Shown: piece by piece, positions 1 to 6,619 of the stretch
Layout: every line of letters starts with the position of its first letter
How positions within the stretch are numbered: the first letter of the stretch is position 1
DNA from: Leptospiraceae bacterium
Lineage (GTDB): Bacteria; Spirochaetota; Leptospiria; Turneriellales; Turneriellaceae
DNA length: 8,606 nucleotides
Reading direction: 5' to 3'
Assembly (NCBI GenBank): GCA_025057195.1
Contig: JANWWX010000039.1
Span: 1 to 8,606 of the forward strand
Position numbers and translations under genes: made by a program
Notes under the pieces: model-generated
Seen by the model: only the letters and a program-made list of their open reading frames with translations
Databases searched by the model: none
What the model was told of the DNA's origin: nothing

Positions 1-875
1 CGATGGTGTTCCAAGACTATGCCCTCTACCCGCACCTGAGCGTGCGTGAAAATTTGAGCCTTGGTTTGCGGCTACGCAAAACACCCAAAGCGGAGATTGA
101 GGAACGAACGCGGGCGGCTGCGCGTGTTTTAGGGTTAGAGCCGTATTTGGACCGAAAACCGCGTGAGCTATCCGGTGGCCAACGCCAGCGCGTGGCGTTA
201 GGGCGCGCGATTGTGCGCCGGCCCAAGGTATTCTTATTCGATGAGCCGCTCTCCAACCTCGACCCCAAACTGCGCACCGGCATGCGGGTAGAAATCAAAC
301 GGCTGCACCGCCAGTTAGGTGCCACGATGATCTATGTCACGCACGACCAGCTTGAGGCAATGACCCTGGGAGACCGCATCACGGTCATCAACCAGGGCAA
401 AATCCAGCAGGTCGGCCGGCCAATTGACGTTTACAACAAGCCAGCAAACCTGTTTACTGCTGGTTTTATCGGCAGCCCACCGATGAACTTCTTCCCACTG
501 ACAGTCGAAACGAGCGGGGACGACGTGACCGTGCGTAATGAGGTTTTCTCTCTGACACTGCCAGCCAACCACCCGACTGCGCGTGCTCTGCGCAGCAGCT
601 TTCCCGGCGCCCCAAAGGTCACTGCCGGCATCCGCGCCGAACACCTGAAGATTGTGCGTTCAGAAAAGGCACGCCCGGCAATCCAGGCACAGGTCGAGGT
701 GATCGAACCGGCAGCACCGGAAGTATTCCTTTATCTCAAAAGCGGCGAGGCATCTTTTGTCATGCGCGATGACACACTGCTCGAGCCGCTGGTCAAACCG
801 GGCGAGGTGCTGGCCGTTTATGCCGAGCCACAGCATGTCCATTTCTTTGATGGCAACGGACAGAGGTTGGCATGA
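1..875 (+). CDS. Sugar ABC importer ATPase, MalK/UgpC type (5' end cut off)
   Basis: This is the cytoplasmic ATP-hydrolysing subunit that would power the two permeases encoded next. The reading frame is already open at the left edge, and the first visible ATG (position 3) is probably an internal Met just before the Q-loop. Numbering from that Met, I see the Q-loop Gln4, the ABC signature LSGGQ at 56-60, Walker B ending in the catalytic Glu81, the D-loop SNLD at 84-87 and the switch His114. The segment GSPPMNFF at 157-164 leads into a C-terminal TOBE-type regulatory domain to residue 290. Walker A and about 80 N-terminal residues are missing, which fits the usual length of about 370 for MalK-like ATPases. 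The stop overlaps the next start as ATGA. The family imports sugars, oligosaccharides or glycerol-3-phosphate; the substrate cannot be read from this subunit. Family assignment is firm. Confidence 0.95.
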   Translation, partial: MVFQDYALYPHLSVRENLSLGLRLRKTPKAEIEERTRAAARVLGLEPYLDRKPRELSGGQRQRVALGRAIVRRPKVFLFDEPLSNLDPKLRTGMRVEIKRLHRQLGATMIYVTHDQLEAMTLGDRITVINQGKIQQVGRPIDVYNKPANLFTAGFIGSPPMNFFPLTVETSGDDVTVRNEVFSLTLPANHPTARALRSSFPGAPKVTAGIRAEHLKIVRSEKARPAIQAQVEVIEPAAPEVFLYLKSGEASFVMRDDTLLEPLVKPGEVLAVYAEPQHVHFFDGNGQRLA

Positions 876-1798
876 AATCATCGCTGCGCGACCGTTTGAA
901 AAAATTCACACCGTTTTTGTGGCTTTCCCCCTTCCTGCTGGTGTTTGCGGTTTTCCTTGCCTACCCGATGGTCTATTCGTTCCTGATCAGCCTGCGCAAA
1001 GTCACTTGGCAGACCGACCTCAATGCAGTATTTTCTGACATGCGCTGGGTGGGTTTCGCCAACTACCGCGAGCTTTTAACGCGCGCCGATTTTTGGTGGT
1101 CTCTGATCGCCACTTTTCTCTACATGCTTTTGACCATTCCGACCGGAATTTTCCTGTCGCTTGTCCTGGCGACGCTGCTGACCGAAAACCTACCCGGCAG
1201 CCGTTTTTTCCGTTCTGCCATTTTTCTGCCCAACATCCTCGACATGCTGGTGATCGGCCTTGTCTGGAAACTGATCTACAGTCCCGACGGCCTGCTCGAC
1301 AAAGTGCTGATGAAAGCGGGAATAGAATATTTCCACACCAAAGGATTTTTGGGGAATCCGCTCACCGCGCTGGCCGCAGTGGCCCTCGCCATGGTACTCA
1401 AGGGCTGTGGCTTCGGCATGGTGCTATTTATGACCGCGATGAAAAATATTTCACCCAACATTTTTGAGGCCGCCGATTTGGATGGGATGACGTGGTGGCA
1501 GAAGTTCCGCTACATCCGTGTGCCGCTGGTGAAACCCGTGATTTTATTTCTCACCATCACAGGAATCTTGGGCTGCCTCAACGCATTCACCGAGTTTTTC
1601 ATCATGACCGAAGGCAATCCAGTGATGCTCTTTGCCGGCGAGACGGTCGGCGCGACACGGGTTTCCGGTTACCTGCTCTTTACCCGCTTTACCGAAATGA
1701 ACTATGGTTCGGCAGCAGCGTTATCGTACTTTCTTTTGATCTTCGCTTTGATAGTCTCCTACATCAACTGGCGCTTCCTGCGCGACAAAAGTGTATGA
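872..1798 (+). CDS. Sugar ABC transporter permease, MalF/UgpA-like
   Basis: This is an inner-membrane subunit of a CUT1-type carbohydrate importer, 308 residues. A short basic N-terminus is followed by about six hydrophobic segments, roughly at residues 13-35, 76-100, 112-130, 160-185, 220-240 and 280-302. The EAA loop that docks onto the ATPase is clear: Glu199-Ala-Ala, Gly205 and Pro218-Leu219, matching the family pattern EAAxxDG followed by PLxxP. The ATG overlaps the stop of the ATPase gene by four bases (ATGA), and its own TGA overlaps the next ATG in the same way, so the three genes are probably translationally coupled. It lacks the long periplasmic insertion of enterobacterial MalF, so it is closer in size to the LacF/UgpA group. 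The substrate is unknown. Confidence 0.95.
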   Translation: MKSSLRDRLKKFTPFLWLSPFLLVFAVFLAYPMVYSFLISLRKVTWQTDLNAVFSDMRWVGFANYRELLTRADFWWSLIATFLYMLLTIPTGIFLSLVLATLLTENLPGSRFFRSAIFLPNILDMLVIGLVWKLIYSPDGLLDKVLMKAGIEYFHTKGFLGNPLTALAAVALAMVLKGCGFGMVLFMTAMKNISPNIFEAADLDGMTWWQKFRYIRVPLVKPVILFLTITGILGCLNAFTEFFIMTEGNPVMLFAGETVGATRVSGYLLFTRFTEMNYGSAAALSYFLLIFALIVSYINWRFLRDKSV

Positions 1799-2676
1799 AA
1801 GAGCTAAAAAAATCTTTAAAGCTTTGGTGGGAAAAATATAGCATAAAGCTGCGGCGGTTGCTGCTATGGCTGGTTTTGGCAGCGCTGGCCATGTTTGCGC
1901 TGCTGCCTCTCTTTTGGATGTTCATCACCGCCTTCAAAAAAGAGGGCTTGGGCTTACAGACAGAAATAATCCCCAAAGGCAGCCTCAGCGAGCTATACAC
2001 ACTCAGCAACTTTACGGCAATCCTTGCCGACAAAGACTTTCCCTTTTTCCGCTTCCTACTCAACAGCACCATCGTCGCCGGTTCGGCCGCGATTGTCTCG
2101 AGCGCCATCTGCTTCATGTCGGCCTATGCCTTTGCGCGCAAGAATTTTCCCGGTAAAGAGTTCATCTATGGTCTGCTGATGGCATCGATGATGGTGCCGG
2201 GGATGATTTTTATGGTGCCGCAGTTTGCGCTGATCACGCAGTTCGGCTGGATGAATAGCTGGCAAGGGCTCGTCATCCCGCATACGGCGAATGTCTTTGG
2301 CATCTTCTTGTTGCGCCAGGCGATCGAGCGGATCCCTAAATCGCTATTTGAAGCCGCTGAAGTGGACGGCGCCAGCGATTGGCAGATCATGTTCCTTGTG
2401 ATCGTGCCGCTCTCTTCCCCCGTGCTACTCACCTTGTTCCTGCTCACCTTCCTCGGACAGTGGTCAAATTTCCTGTGGCAATTGATCGTCAACACCCCGG
2501 ACAGCCCATGGATCACGCTGCCCGTGGGTATTTCACTTTTCAAAGGGCAATATTCGATCGCCTGGGAGAAAATGATGGCTGCCTCCGTGATCTCGGTGCT
2601 GCCAGTGTTGCTGCTTTTTATCTTCCTGCAGCGCTACATCATCAGCGGGCTGACGCAGGGCGGTGTGAAAGAATAA
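1795..2676 (+). CDS. Sugar ABC transporter permease, MalG/UgpE-like
   Basis: This is the second inner-membrane permease, 293 residues, pairing with the MalF-like subunit. The frame stays open about 300 bases upstream, but I place the start at ATG 1795 because it overlaps the previous stop (ATGA) and gives a normal length. It also gives a typical N-terminus: a Lys/Trp-rich cytoplasmic segment followed by the first membrane helix at about residues 20-42. The EAA loop is at Glu186-Ala-Ala with Gly192 and a following VPLSSP. Several further hydrophobic segments and a short basic or polar tail ending GGVKE match MalG-type proteins. No intrinsic terminator with a T-run is evident in the 120 bases after the stop. 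The family call is firm and the substrate unknown. Confidence 0.95.
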   Translation: MKELKKSLKLWWEKYSIKLRRLLLWLVLAALAMFALLPLFWMFITAFKKEGLGLQTEIIPKGSLSELYTLSNFTAILADKDFPFFRFLLNSTIVAGSAAIVSSAICFMSAYAFARKNFPGKEFIYGLLMASMMVPGMIFMVPQFALITQFGWMNSWQGLVIPHTANVFGIFLLRQAIERIPKSLFEAAEVDGASDWQIMFLVIVPLSSPVLLTLFLLTFLGQWSNFLWQLIVNTPDSPWITLPVGISLFKGQYSIAWEKMMAASVISVLPVLLLFIFLQRYIISGLTQGGVKE

Positions 2677-2765
2677 ATAAAGCATAAAGATCAGTTGGAT
2701 ATTCGCCCAAGACATTCCCCAATTCTGCTGCTGGGGTGCTCATAGCAAACCGACCAAAGTTTTAC

Positions 2766-2782
2766 TTTACAGCCACTGTAAA
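2766..2782. promoter_or_regulatory. 7-bp perfect dyad (TTTACAG-CCA-CTGTAAA), possible operator
   Basis: A perfect inverted repeat with a 3-base spacer ends 17 bases before the ATG of the lipoyl-protein gene. It lies in the 123-base gap after the sugar-permease gene. It could be a binding site for a dimeric regulator or a small hairpin in the 5' leader. There is no T-run, so it is not an intrinsic terminator. I could not place a convincing -35/-10 pair around it. The regulatory role is inference. Confidence 0.35.
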
Positions 2783-2799
2783 TTACCTGCCGTTTTGCT

Positions 2800-3042
2800 A
2801 TGGCACGCACGGTGGATATTACCATCCCTGACATCGGCAGCAATGATGGGATCGAAGTGGTGCGTTGGAATAAAAAACCGGGGGAAACTTTTTGTGCTGG
2901 CGAGGAGCTCTGTGAACTTGTCACCGACAAGGCGGCATTTTCGCTCGAGGCACCGCAGGACGGCCGGCTCTTGGAAATCTATACACCCGAAAAATCACAC
3001 CCTAAAGTTGGCGATCGTGCAGCGCGTATCGAAATAGCCTGA
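2800..3042 (+). CDS. Free-standing lipoyl-domain carrier protein
   Basis: This 80-residue protein is a single biotinyl/lipoyl-type domain. It begins with TVDITIPDIG, matches the lipoyl domains of 2-oxoacid dehydrogenase E2 subunits throughout (KKPGETF, then ELVTDKAAFSLEAPQDG), and ends in the usual VGD strand. Lys44 in the TDKA hairpin is the expected lipoylation site; biotin carriers normally have a Met-Lys-Met pattern there instead. Nothing follows it: there is no E3-binding or acyltransferase domain, and no dehydrogenase or ligase gene lies nearby. It may therefore serve as a mobile swinging arm acting in trans, or as a lipoate carrier. Cys32 and Cys38 lie close to the modification hairpin. 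No clear Shine-Dalgarno precedes the ATG, which is chosen because it begins exactly at the domain. The gene ends 8 bases from the stop of the convergent gene. Confidence 0.85.
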   Translation: MARTVDITIPDIGSNDGIEVVRWNKKPGETFCAGEELCELVTDKAAFSLEAPQDGRLLEIYTPEKSHPKVGDRAARIEIA

Positions 3043-3050
3043 GCCTGCAA

Positions 3051-3407
3051 TCAGATTTCCTCGTCCACCCTCTGCACCGAGCAAAATTTTTGTCGGAAGC
3101 TACAATAAAAAATGCGGCCGGTAACGTGGAGCCGGCCTGTACCCGGAACGGCAATTGGTTCCAGGCTCTCAAAATACTTGGGATCTTGTCGGGCCACTTT
3201 GCCGTGGAGTGATTGGACCTTTTTAACCACCTTGCCAGTCAAGGACTCGGTGAAGATGAGTTCGTGACGACCGTCCCGCTGTACGCCATAGCCCGCTGCA
3301 ACCGAAAGCAACACCTGTTCCCCGCTACGTTGGAAGCGGACGACCTTTTCGCCAAAGGCCAAAGCCGCTGCAGGGATGAACAATAACACAAGACACCGCG
3401 CGACCAT
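3051..3407 (-). CDS. Small secreted protein of unknown function, C-x6-C tail
   Basis: I do not recognise a named family for these 118 residues. A short N-terminus with Arg4, a hydrophobic stretch at about 5-16 and an ALA-F junction at 15-18 indicate a type I signal peptide, so the mature protein (about 100 residues) should be periplasmic or exported. The mature part looks beta-rich, with alternating hydrophobic residues and many Gly, Lys and Arg. Near the C-terminus two cysteines, Cys102 and Cys109 (FYCSFRQKFCSVQ), could form a disulfide. The layout, a strand ending in two cysteines, recalls the N-terminal domain of DsbD-like thiol-disulfide proteins, but that is only a suggestion. It is the last gene of the minus-strand cluster, 12 bases after the nucleosidase-like gene, and is probably co-transcribed with it. 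I see no strong ribosome-binding site. Confidence 0.65.
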   Translation of the reverse strand: MVARCLVLLFIPAAALAFGEKVVRFQRSGEQVLLSVAAGYGVQRDGRHELIFTESLTGKVVKKVQSLHGKVARQDPKYFESLEPIAVPGTGRLHVTGRIFYCSFRQKFCSVQRVDEEI

Positions 3408-3419
3408 GGTTGCAGTATA

Positions 3420-4103
3420 TCAAACCCAGTCTGGCTTTGCCAAAAATCCGCCGTGTTTCCCCGCCAAAAGCTGCTTCAGGGTGTTATGGATGGCCGCTGC
3501 CACGCGGTGCTGCCGTGCTTGCAGGCGATAATAATCCCAAAGTCCGAAGCGCATGATTTCCCGCCACCGCAGGTGGGTTTTTGGGCGGGCCGCAGAAAAT
3601 TCGTCTAAAAGCTGCTGGCGCCACAGGAATTGCTCCTCACCAGGCATCGCGGCGATGACACAGAACGCATAACTCCCGCGGATTTGCGATTTGACCACTG
3701 CGGAAAAACCCCGCACCGCCACCTCCACACCACCCTGCAGTGACGGATCAAGCAGGGAAAGCGCCTCCTTTTGAAAATTGGGTATTGCCAAGCAGCAGAT
3801 TCCTTCGCGGCCAATGGGCAAATAACTGCCATCTGGCAGGATGATGCGTTGGATCGTGCATGCCGCGAAAGGAGAAAAACGCGGGCTGAGGGAAAACGCA
3901 GCGCAGGCAAAAAGCACTTGGTCAAAGCGATAGAGTGACAAAAATTTTTGGATATCTGCAATGCTGCTACGCGCCACCAAAAACAAGGCGACTTGCCGGC
4001 CCGATAGCATGCCGCGGTAGTGTAAAAGCGGGACTTTAACCGGCTGCAGTGAGCGCAAAACCACACTGGCCTCGCTGCGTGTGGGGATGATCAGCGCGAT
4101 CAC
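3420..4103 (-). CDS. Nucleosidase/phosphorylase-like protein, apparently degenerate
   Basis: This is a 227-residue protein. Its first 90 residues have the alternation of the MTA/SAH nucleosidase and nucleoside phosphorylase fold. MIALIIPTRSEA resembles the first strand with its acidic residue (Glu11 here). RGMLSGRQVALFLVARSS resembles the second hairpin, where the family has a glycine-rich turn. FDQVLFACAAFSLSPRF resembles the strand that normally carries GxAG. The Gly residues of these turns are missing, and I cannot find the family's VEME motif or its catalytic Asp. The protein may therefore be inactive, changed in function or simply misassigned. The C-terminal 70 residues are basic and helical with no recognised motif. 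Translation starts with GTG (bases 4103-4101) overlapping the coaB TGA (GTGA), so expression is tied to CoaB. The gene is convincing; the fold is a weak inference. Confidence 0.6.
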   Translation of the reverse strand: MIALIIPTRSEASVVLRSLQPVKVPLLHYRGMLSGRQVALFLVARSSIADIQKFLSLYRFDQVLFACAAFSLSPRFSPFAACTIQRIILPDGSYLPIGREGICCLAIPNFQKEALSLLDPSLQGGVEVAVRGFSAVVKSQIRGSYAFCVIAAMPGEEQFLWRQQLLDEFSAARPKTHLRWREIMRFGLWDYYRLQARQHRVAAAIHNTLKQLLAGKHGGFLAKPDWV

Positions 4104-4759
4104 GACTCCGCAACTGCATATTCCAAAATGCAGTCGAGAATTTTTTCTCCCAGCTCCTCTTTGCTGGCGAGTGGTAGCTCGCGGCGTCGGCCATCCTTAC
4201 TAAACATGGTGAGGGCATTCGTGGCTGCGCCAAAGCCCATTCCCGGCTTTGAAACATCGTTGAGAAAGATCATGTCGAGGTCCTTTTCGCGCAGCTTGGC
4301 AAGGGCATACCGTTCTGTGTCGTGTGTCTCTGCGGCAAAACCAACAAGGATTGCGCGCGGTGAAAATTGTGTATTCCTTCTAGCCGCCTCTTGGAGGATG
4401 TCGGGATTAGCGACGAGCTGGAGTTGCGGACTCTCTCTTTTTTTGATTTTGATGGGTGAGCGCATTTTGGGGCGGTAGTCGGCAGGCGCTGCTGCCATCA
4501 CCAACACACAGCCGGGAGTGAGGGATTCGAGCACTGCGGCAAGCATGTCCTCGGTGCTGGTGACAGCAATGTTTTTGGCCCCTACCACACTCGAATATTC
4601 TGGATTGCCCGGACCTGCAATGTAAGTTACTTGGTAGTGGCGGCGCACAGCTGCCATGGCAATCGCATGGCCCATGCGCCCGGTACTGGGGTTGGAGATG
4701 TAGCGTATTGGGTCTAAATACTCACGTGTCGGCCCCGACGTGACGACAAAGTGCCGCAT
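4100..4759 (-). CDS. coaB: Phosphopantothenate-cysteine ligase, single-domain CoaB
   Basis: This cytoplasmic enzyme of coenzyme A synthesis joins 4'-phosphopantothenate to cysteine with nucleotide activation, giving 4'-phosphopantothenoylcysteine. Its 219 residues cover only the ligase half of the usual CoaBC fusion. The motifs match that half of E. coli CoaBC: TSGPTREYLDPIRYISNPST at 7-26, with the conserved Asn at 23, then GRMG at 27-30, AAAPADYRP at 89-97, KIKK at 104-107 (active-site Lys), VGFAAET at 139-145 and NDVS at 167-170. The CoaC decarboxylase domain that normally precedes it is absent and not encoded elsewhere in the window, so it must be supplied elsewhere. The ATG lies 15 bases downstream of the ArsC-like stop, and the stop overlaps the GTG of the next gene, so it sits inside an operon. 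Confidence 0.93.
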   Translation of the reverse strand: MRHFVVTSGPTREYLDPIRYISNPSTGRMGHAIAMAAVRRHYQVTYIAGPGNPEYSSVVGAKNIAVTSTEDMLAAVLESLTPGCVLVMAAAPADYRPKMRSPIKIKKRESPQLQLVANPDILQEAARRNTQFSPRAILVGFAAETHDTERYALAKLREKDLDMIFLNDVSKPGMGFGAATNALTMFSKDGRRRELPLASKEELGEKILDCILEYAVAES

Positions 4760-4774
4760 GCCGGGGCGAAAGTT

Positions 4775-5182
4775 TTAGATGATGCGGCGTATGTCTTCAG
4801 GCGGACGGCCGAGGACTGCACGCTGTCCTTTGACGACGATGGGGCGCTCAATTAGGATCGGATACTTATGGAGATAGCCCAACAGCTCATCATCAGTCAG
4901 GTCTTTATTTTTCAAACCCAGATCTTTATAAAGTGGTTCAGACTTACGGAAGATATCGCGCGGCCGGCGGCCCATCTTACGCAGCACTTCGGCCAATTCA
5001 GCCTTGGATGGTGGATCTTCCATATAATAACGGATTTCGGGTTCGATGCCCTTCTCTTTAAGTATTTGCAATGCCTCACGGCTTTTGCGGCACTTCGGAT
5101 TGTAGTAGATGGTCACTTTAGCGTGAGAAGTTATCGTTGAGCCTGTTGTTCCTTGTGATGGAGCACCTGAAACTTTAGCCAT
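4775..5182 (-). CDS. arsC: Arsenate reductase (ArsC) family protein
   Basis: This 135-residue protein has the thioredoxin-like fold of glutaredoxin-linked ArsC/YfgD proteins, which reduce arsenate to arsenite through one active cysteine. VTIYYNPKCRKS carries the catalytic Cys31. The other conserved residues are present: Arg79 in the DIFRKSEPLYKDLGL segment, Arg113 in ILIERPIVV and Arg126 in AVLGRPPE. The spacing of these arginines matches E. coli ArsC (60, 94, 107) shifted by about 19. The first 21 residues, rich in Ser, Thr and Gly, are extra. Translation could instead begin at an internal GTG at Val23, where homologues usually start; neither start has a good Shine-Dalgarno. There is no arsR, arsB or acr3 nearby, so true arsenate resistance is not supported by context. 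It is first in the minus-strand cluster, divergent from thrB. Confidence 0.88.
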   Translation of the reverse strand: MAKVSGAPSQGTTGSTITSHAKVTIYYNPKCRKSREALQILKEKGIEPEIRYYMEDPPSKAELAEVLRKMGRRPRDIFRKSEPLYKDLGLKNKDLTDDELLGYLHKYPILIERPIVVKGQRAVLGRPPEDIRRII

Positions 5183-5280
5183 GGCGACAAAAATGCAATT
5201 TAAGACAGTCCGTCAAGCAAGTTAGCAATCACCTGATCGAGTAACCACTCACTAGACATTTGAATGGCAATTTTACTTGA

Positions 5281-5298
5281 AAGGCCATTTTTGGCCTT
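5281..5298 (+). promoter_or_regulatory. Hairpin just upstream of the thrB start
   Basis: AAGGCCA and TGGCCTT form a perfect 7-bp stem around a TTTT loop, ending 12 bases before the GTG start of thrB. This is where a ribosome-binding site would normally be found, and none is recognisable. It is in the 128-base divergent gap between the arsC-like gene and thrB. The hairpin could affect ribosome access or mRNA stability, or as DNA it could be an operator. There is no following T-run, so it is not a terminator on this strand. The function is inferred from position only. Confidence 0.45.
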
Positions 5299-5310
5299 GG
5301 CTGTGGCGCG

Positions 5311-6291
5311 GTGTCTTTGCGCATTTCGGTCCCGGCAAGCACTGCCAACCTGGGACCAGGCTTCGACATTTGGGGGATCGCACTCGATCTGCGCAACGAA
5401 TTCCACTGTGATCGTGCCGACAGGAAAGATGGTTCGCTGCGCGTGGCGTTGACAAGCGGCGACCCGCAACTTGTGCCACCGGCCTCGCTGCCACGCAAAG
5501 TCAGTAGCAACAACCTGTTTGTCCGCGCCTATAACCTGCTTTTCCAGAAAGCCAACGTGGCTCCGCTCGCTTGGGATGTGCAGGTGGTGGTGCAGGTGCC
5601 GCTGAGCCGTGGCTTGGGTTCCTCGAGCACAGCAATCCTGGCAGGGTTGACCCTAGCCAACGAAACGCTAAGGCGCGAATACAAGATGGCATACCGGGTT
5701 GAGCAATTGCTCGAGTTTGCGCTGGAACTGGAACCGCATCCCGATAACCTCACGGCGTCTCTTTACGGGGGGTGGAACCTGTGCCTGCCATTAGTATCCG
5801 AAGACGGAGTAAAGCAGGCATTTTCTTTTCGTCGCCTGCCGCTCAAAATCCGTGCGCCAGTGCGGATTGCGGGGGTGATCCCCGATCTGGAGCTGGAGAC
5901 ACGCGATTCGCGCCAACTCATCCCAGTCAACATTCCCCGCAGTGACCTCGTGTTCCAGACTTCGCGAGTGGCGGCTTTGGTCTATCTGCTATCACAGGAA
6001 GAACTCACTCCAGCCCTGGTTGCGGAATTCCGGACGGCCATGGAAGACCGTCTGCATACATTGCAGCGGGCACACCTCATTCCCGAAATGCTGGCTATCT
6101 TCGAAGACTGGTACCGCGAGGGCGCGTATGGCTGTTTTCTGTCGGGTGCGGGTTCCACCCTTTTGGCGTTTTGGCCACAGCACACCGATTTTAGCGCACT
6201 CGACCTGGCACAGAGGTTGCGCGGCCACAAAATTGCCGCAGTGCAACGCGAATTCCGTGTTGATCACAATGGGCTGATGGTATTATCATAA
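5311..6291 (+). CDS. thrB: Homoserine kinase (GHMP kinase family)
   Basis: This cytoplasmic enzyme phosphorylates homoserine with ATP to O-phosphohomoserine, the step before threonine synthase. The 326 residues contain the homoserine kinase start PASTANLGPGFD at 8-19 and the GHMP phosphate-binding loop PLSRGLGSSSTA at 97-108. They also contain Glu142 followed by HPDN at 144-147, the usual metal and substrate region, and the C-terminal glycine motif LSGAGST at 277-283. Length is close to the family norm of about 300-320. The frame opens only after a TGA at 5278 and has no ATG before the conserved start, so I chose GTG 5311; TTG 5317 is possible. thrA, thrC and asd are not in the window, so this copy stands alone. 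No clear terminator follows it. Confidence 0.93.
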   Translation: MSLRISVPASTANLGPGFDIWGIALDLRNEFHCDRADRKDGSLRVALTSGDPQLVPPASLPRKVSSNNLFVRAYNLLFQKANVAPLAWDVQVVVQVPLSRGLGSSSTAILAGLTLANETLRREYKMAYRVEQLLEFALELEPHPDNLTASLYGGWNLCLPLVSEDGVKQAFSFRRLPLKIRAPVRIAGVIPDLELETRDSRQLIPVNIPRSDLVFQTSRVAALVYLLSQEELTPALVAEFRTAMEDRLHTLQRAHLIPEMLAIFEDWYREGAYGCFLSGAGSTLLAFWPQHTDFSALDLAQRLRGHKIAAVQREFRVDHNGLMVLS

Positions 6292-6619
6292 CCACCCAAG
6301 TAATGGTGTAAAAAACACTGAATCTTACGGGGTACAGAGTTCTATGTAAAAACCCAAAAAGTCACCAACAAAAAAATTTTTCTGAAAAAATGAAAAAACT
6401 CTGCGACTTTTGGTATTTAAATATATATAGCGGGGCTTTTTGGACAACAAACGTAATGGTGAAATGCTGGCGTGTTAGCTACAAAAATCTGACCACTTTT
6501 ATCTGGACGGACGTCTAACTGTTGTGGTGGTAGCTTTCCGCTTGACTTACGTGCCTATCTTTGGAGTGTAATCCTGGAGGCTAACCCCCATAACCAAGTG
6601 AAAGGAGTGTGAGAATCAC
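6292..6619. other. AT-rich intergenic leader with A-tracts, no gene seen
   Basis: These 328 bases hold no convincing open frame. From about 6348 to 6430 the DNA is very AT-rich, with A-runs near 6348-6352, 6356-6360, 6370-6376, 6385-6390 and 6393-6398, followed by an ATATATATA stretch at 6421-6429. Such runs can bend DNA and act as upstream promoter elements. Downstream of 6540 lie a candidate promoter and the ribosome-binding site of the next gene. The thrB transcript probably ends here, but I see no strong GC-rich terminator. Confidence 0.5.
6542..6572 (+). promoter_or_regulatory. Candidate sigma-70-type promoter for the 6620 lipoprotein gene
   Basis: TTGACT (6542-6547) differs from the -35 consensus at one base, and TGTAAT (6567-6572) differs from the -10 consensus at one base. 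The 19-base spacer is longer than the preferred 17. The predicted transcript would begin near 6579, giving a leader of about 40 bases. That leader includes the purine-rich site AAAGGAG (6601-6607) ahead of the ATG at 6620. It is a match by eye only. Confidence 0.35.

Noticed and set aside
315..644. An open frame on the minus strand inside the ATPase gene
   Set aside because: It is a shadow of the well-supported ATPase frame, with no recognisable motifs or start signal.
1492..1794. An in-frame upstream extension of the MalG-like permease to position 1492
   Set aside because: The extension lies wholly inside the MalF-like gene in another frame and has no membrane-protein character. The ATGA overlap at 1795 gives a normal length and N-terminus.
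2714..2741. CCCCA...TGGGG as a terminator for the sugar transporter operon
   Set aside because: The stem is only 5 bp with a long loop and no T-run follows it.
4128..4478. A plus-strand 116-codon frame across coaB
   Set aside because: It is antisense to a strongly conserved enzyme and its product is Ser/Arg-rich with no family pattern.
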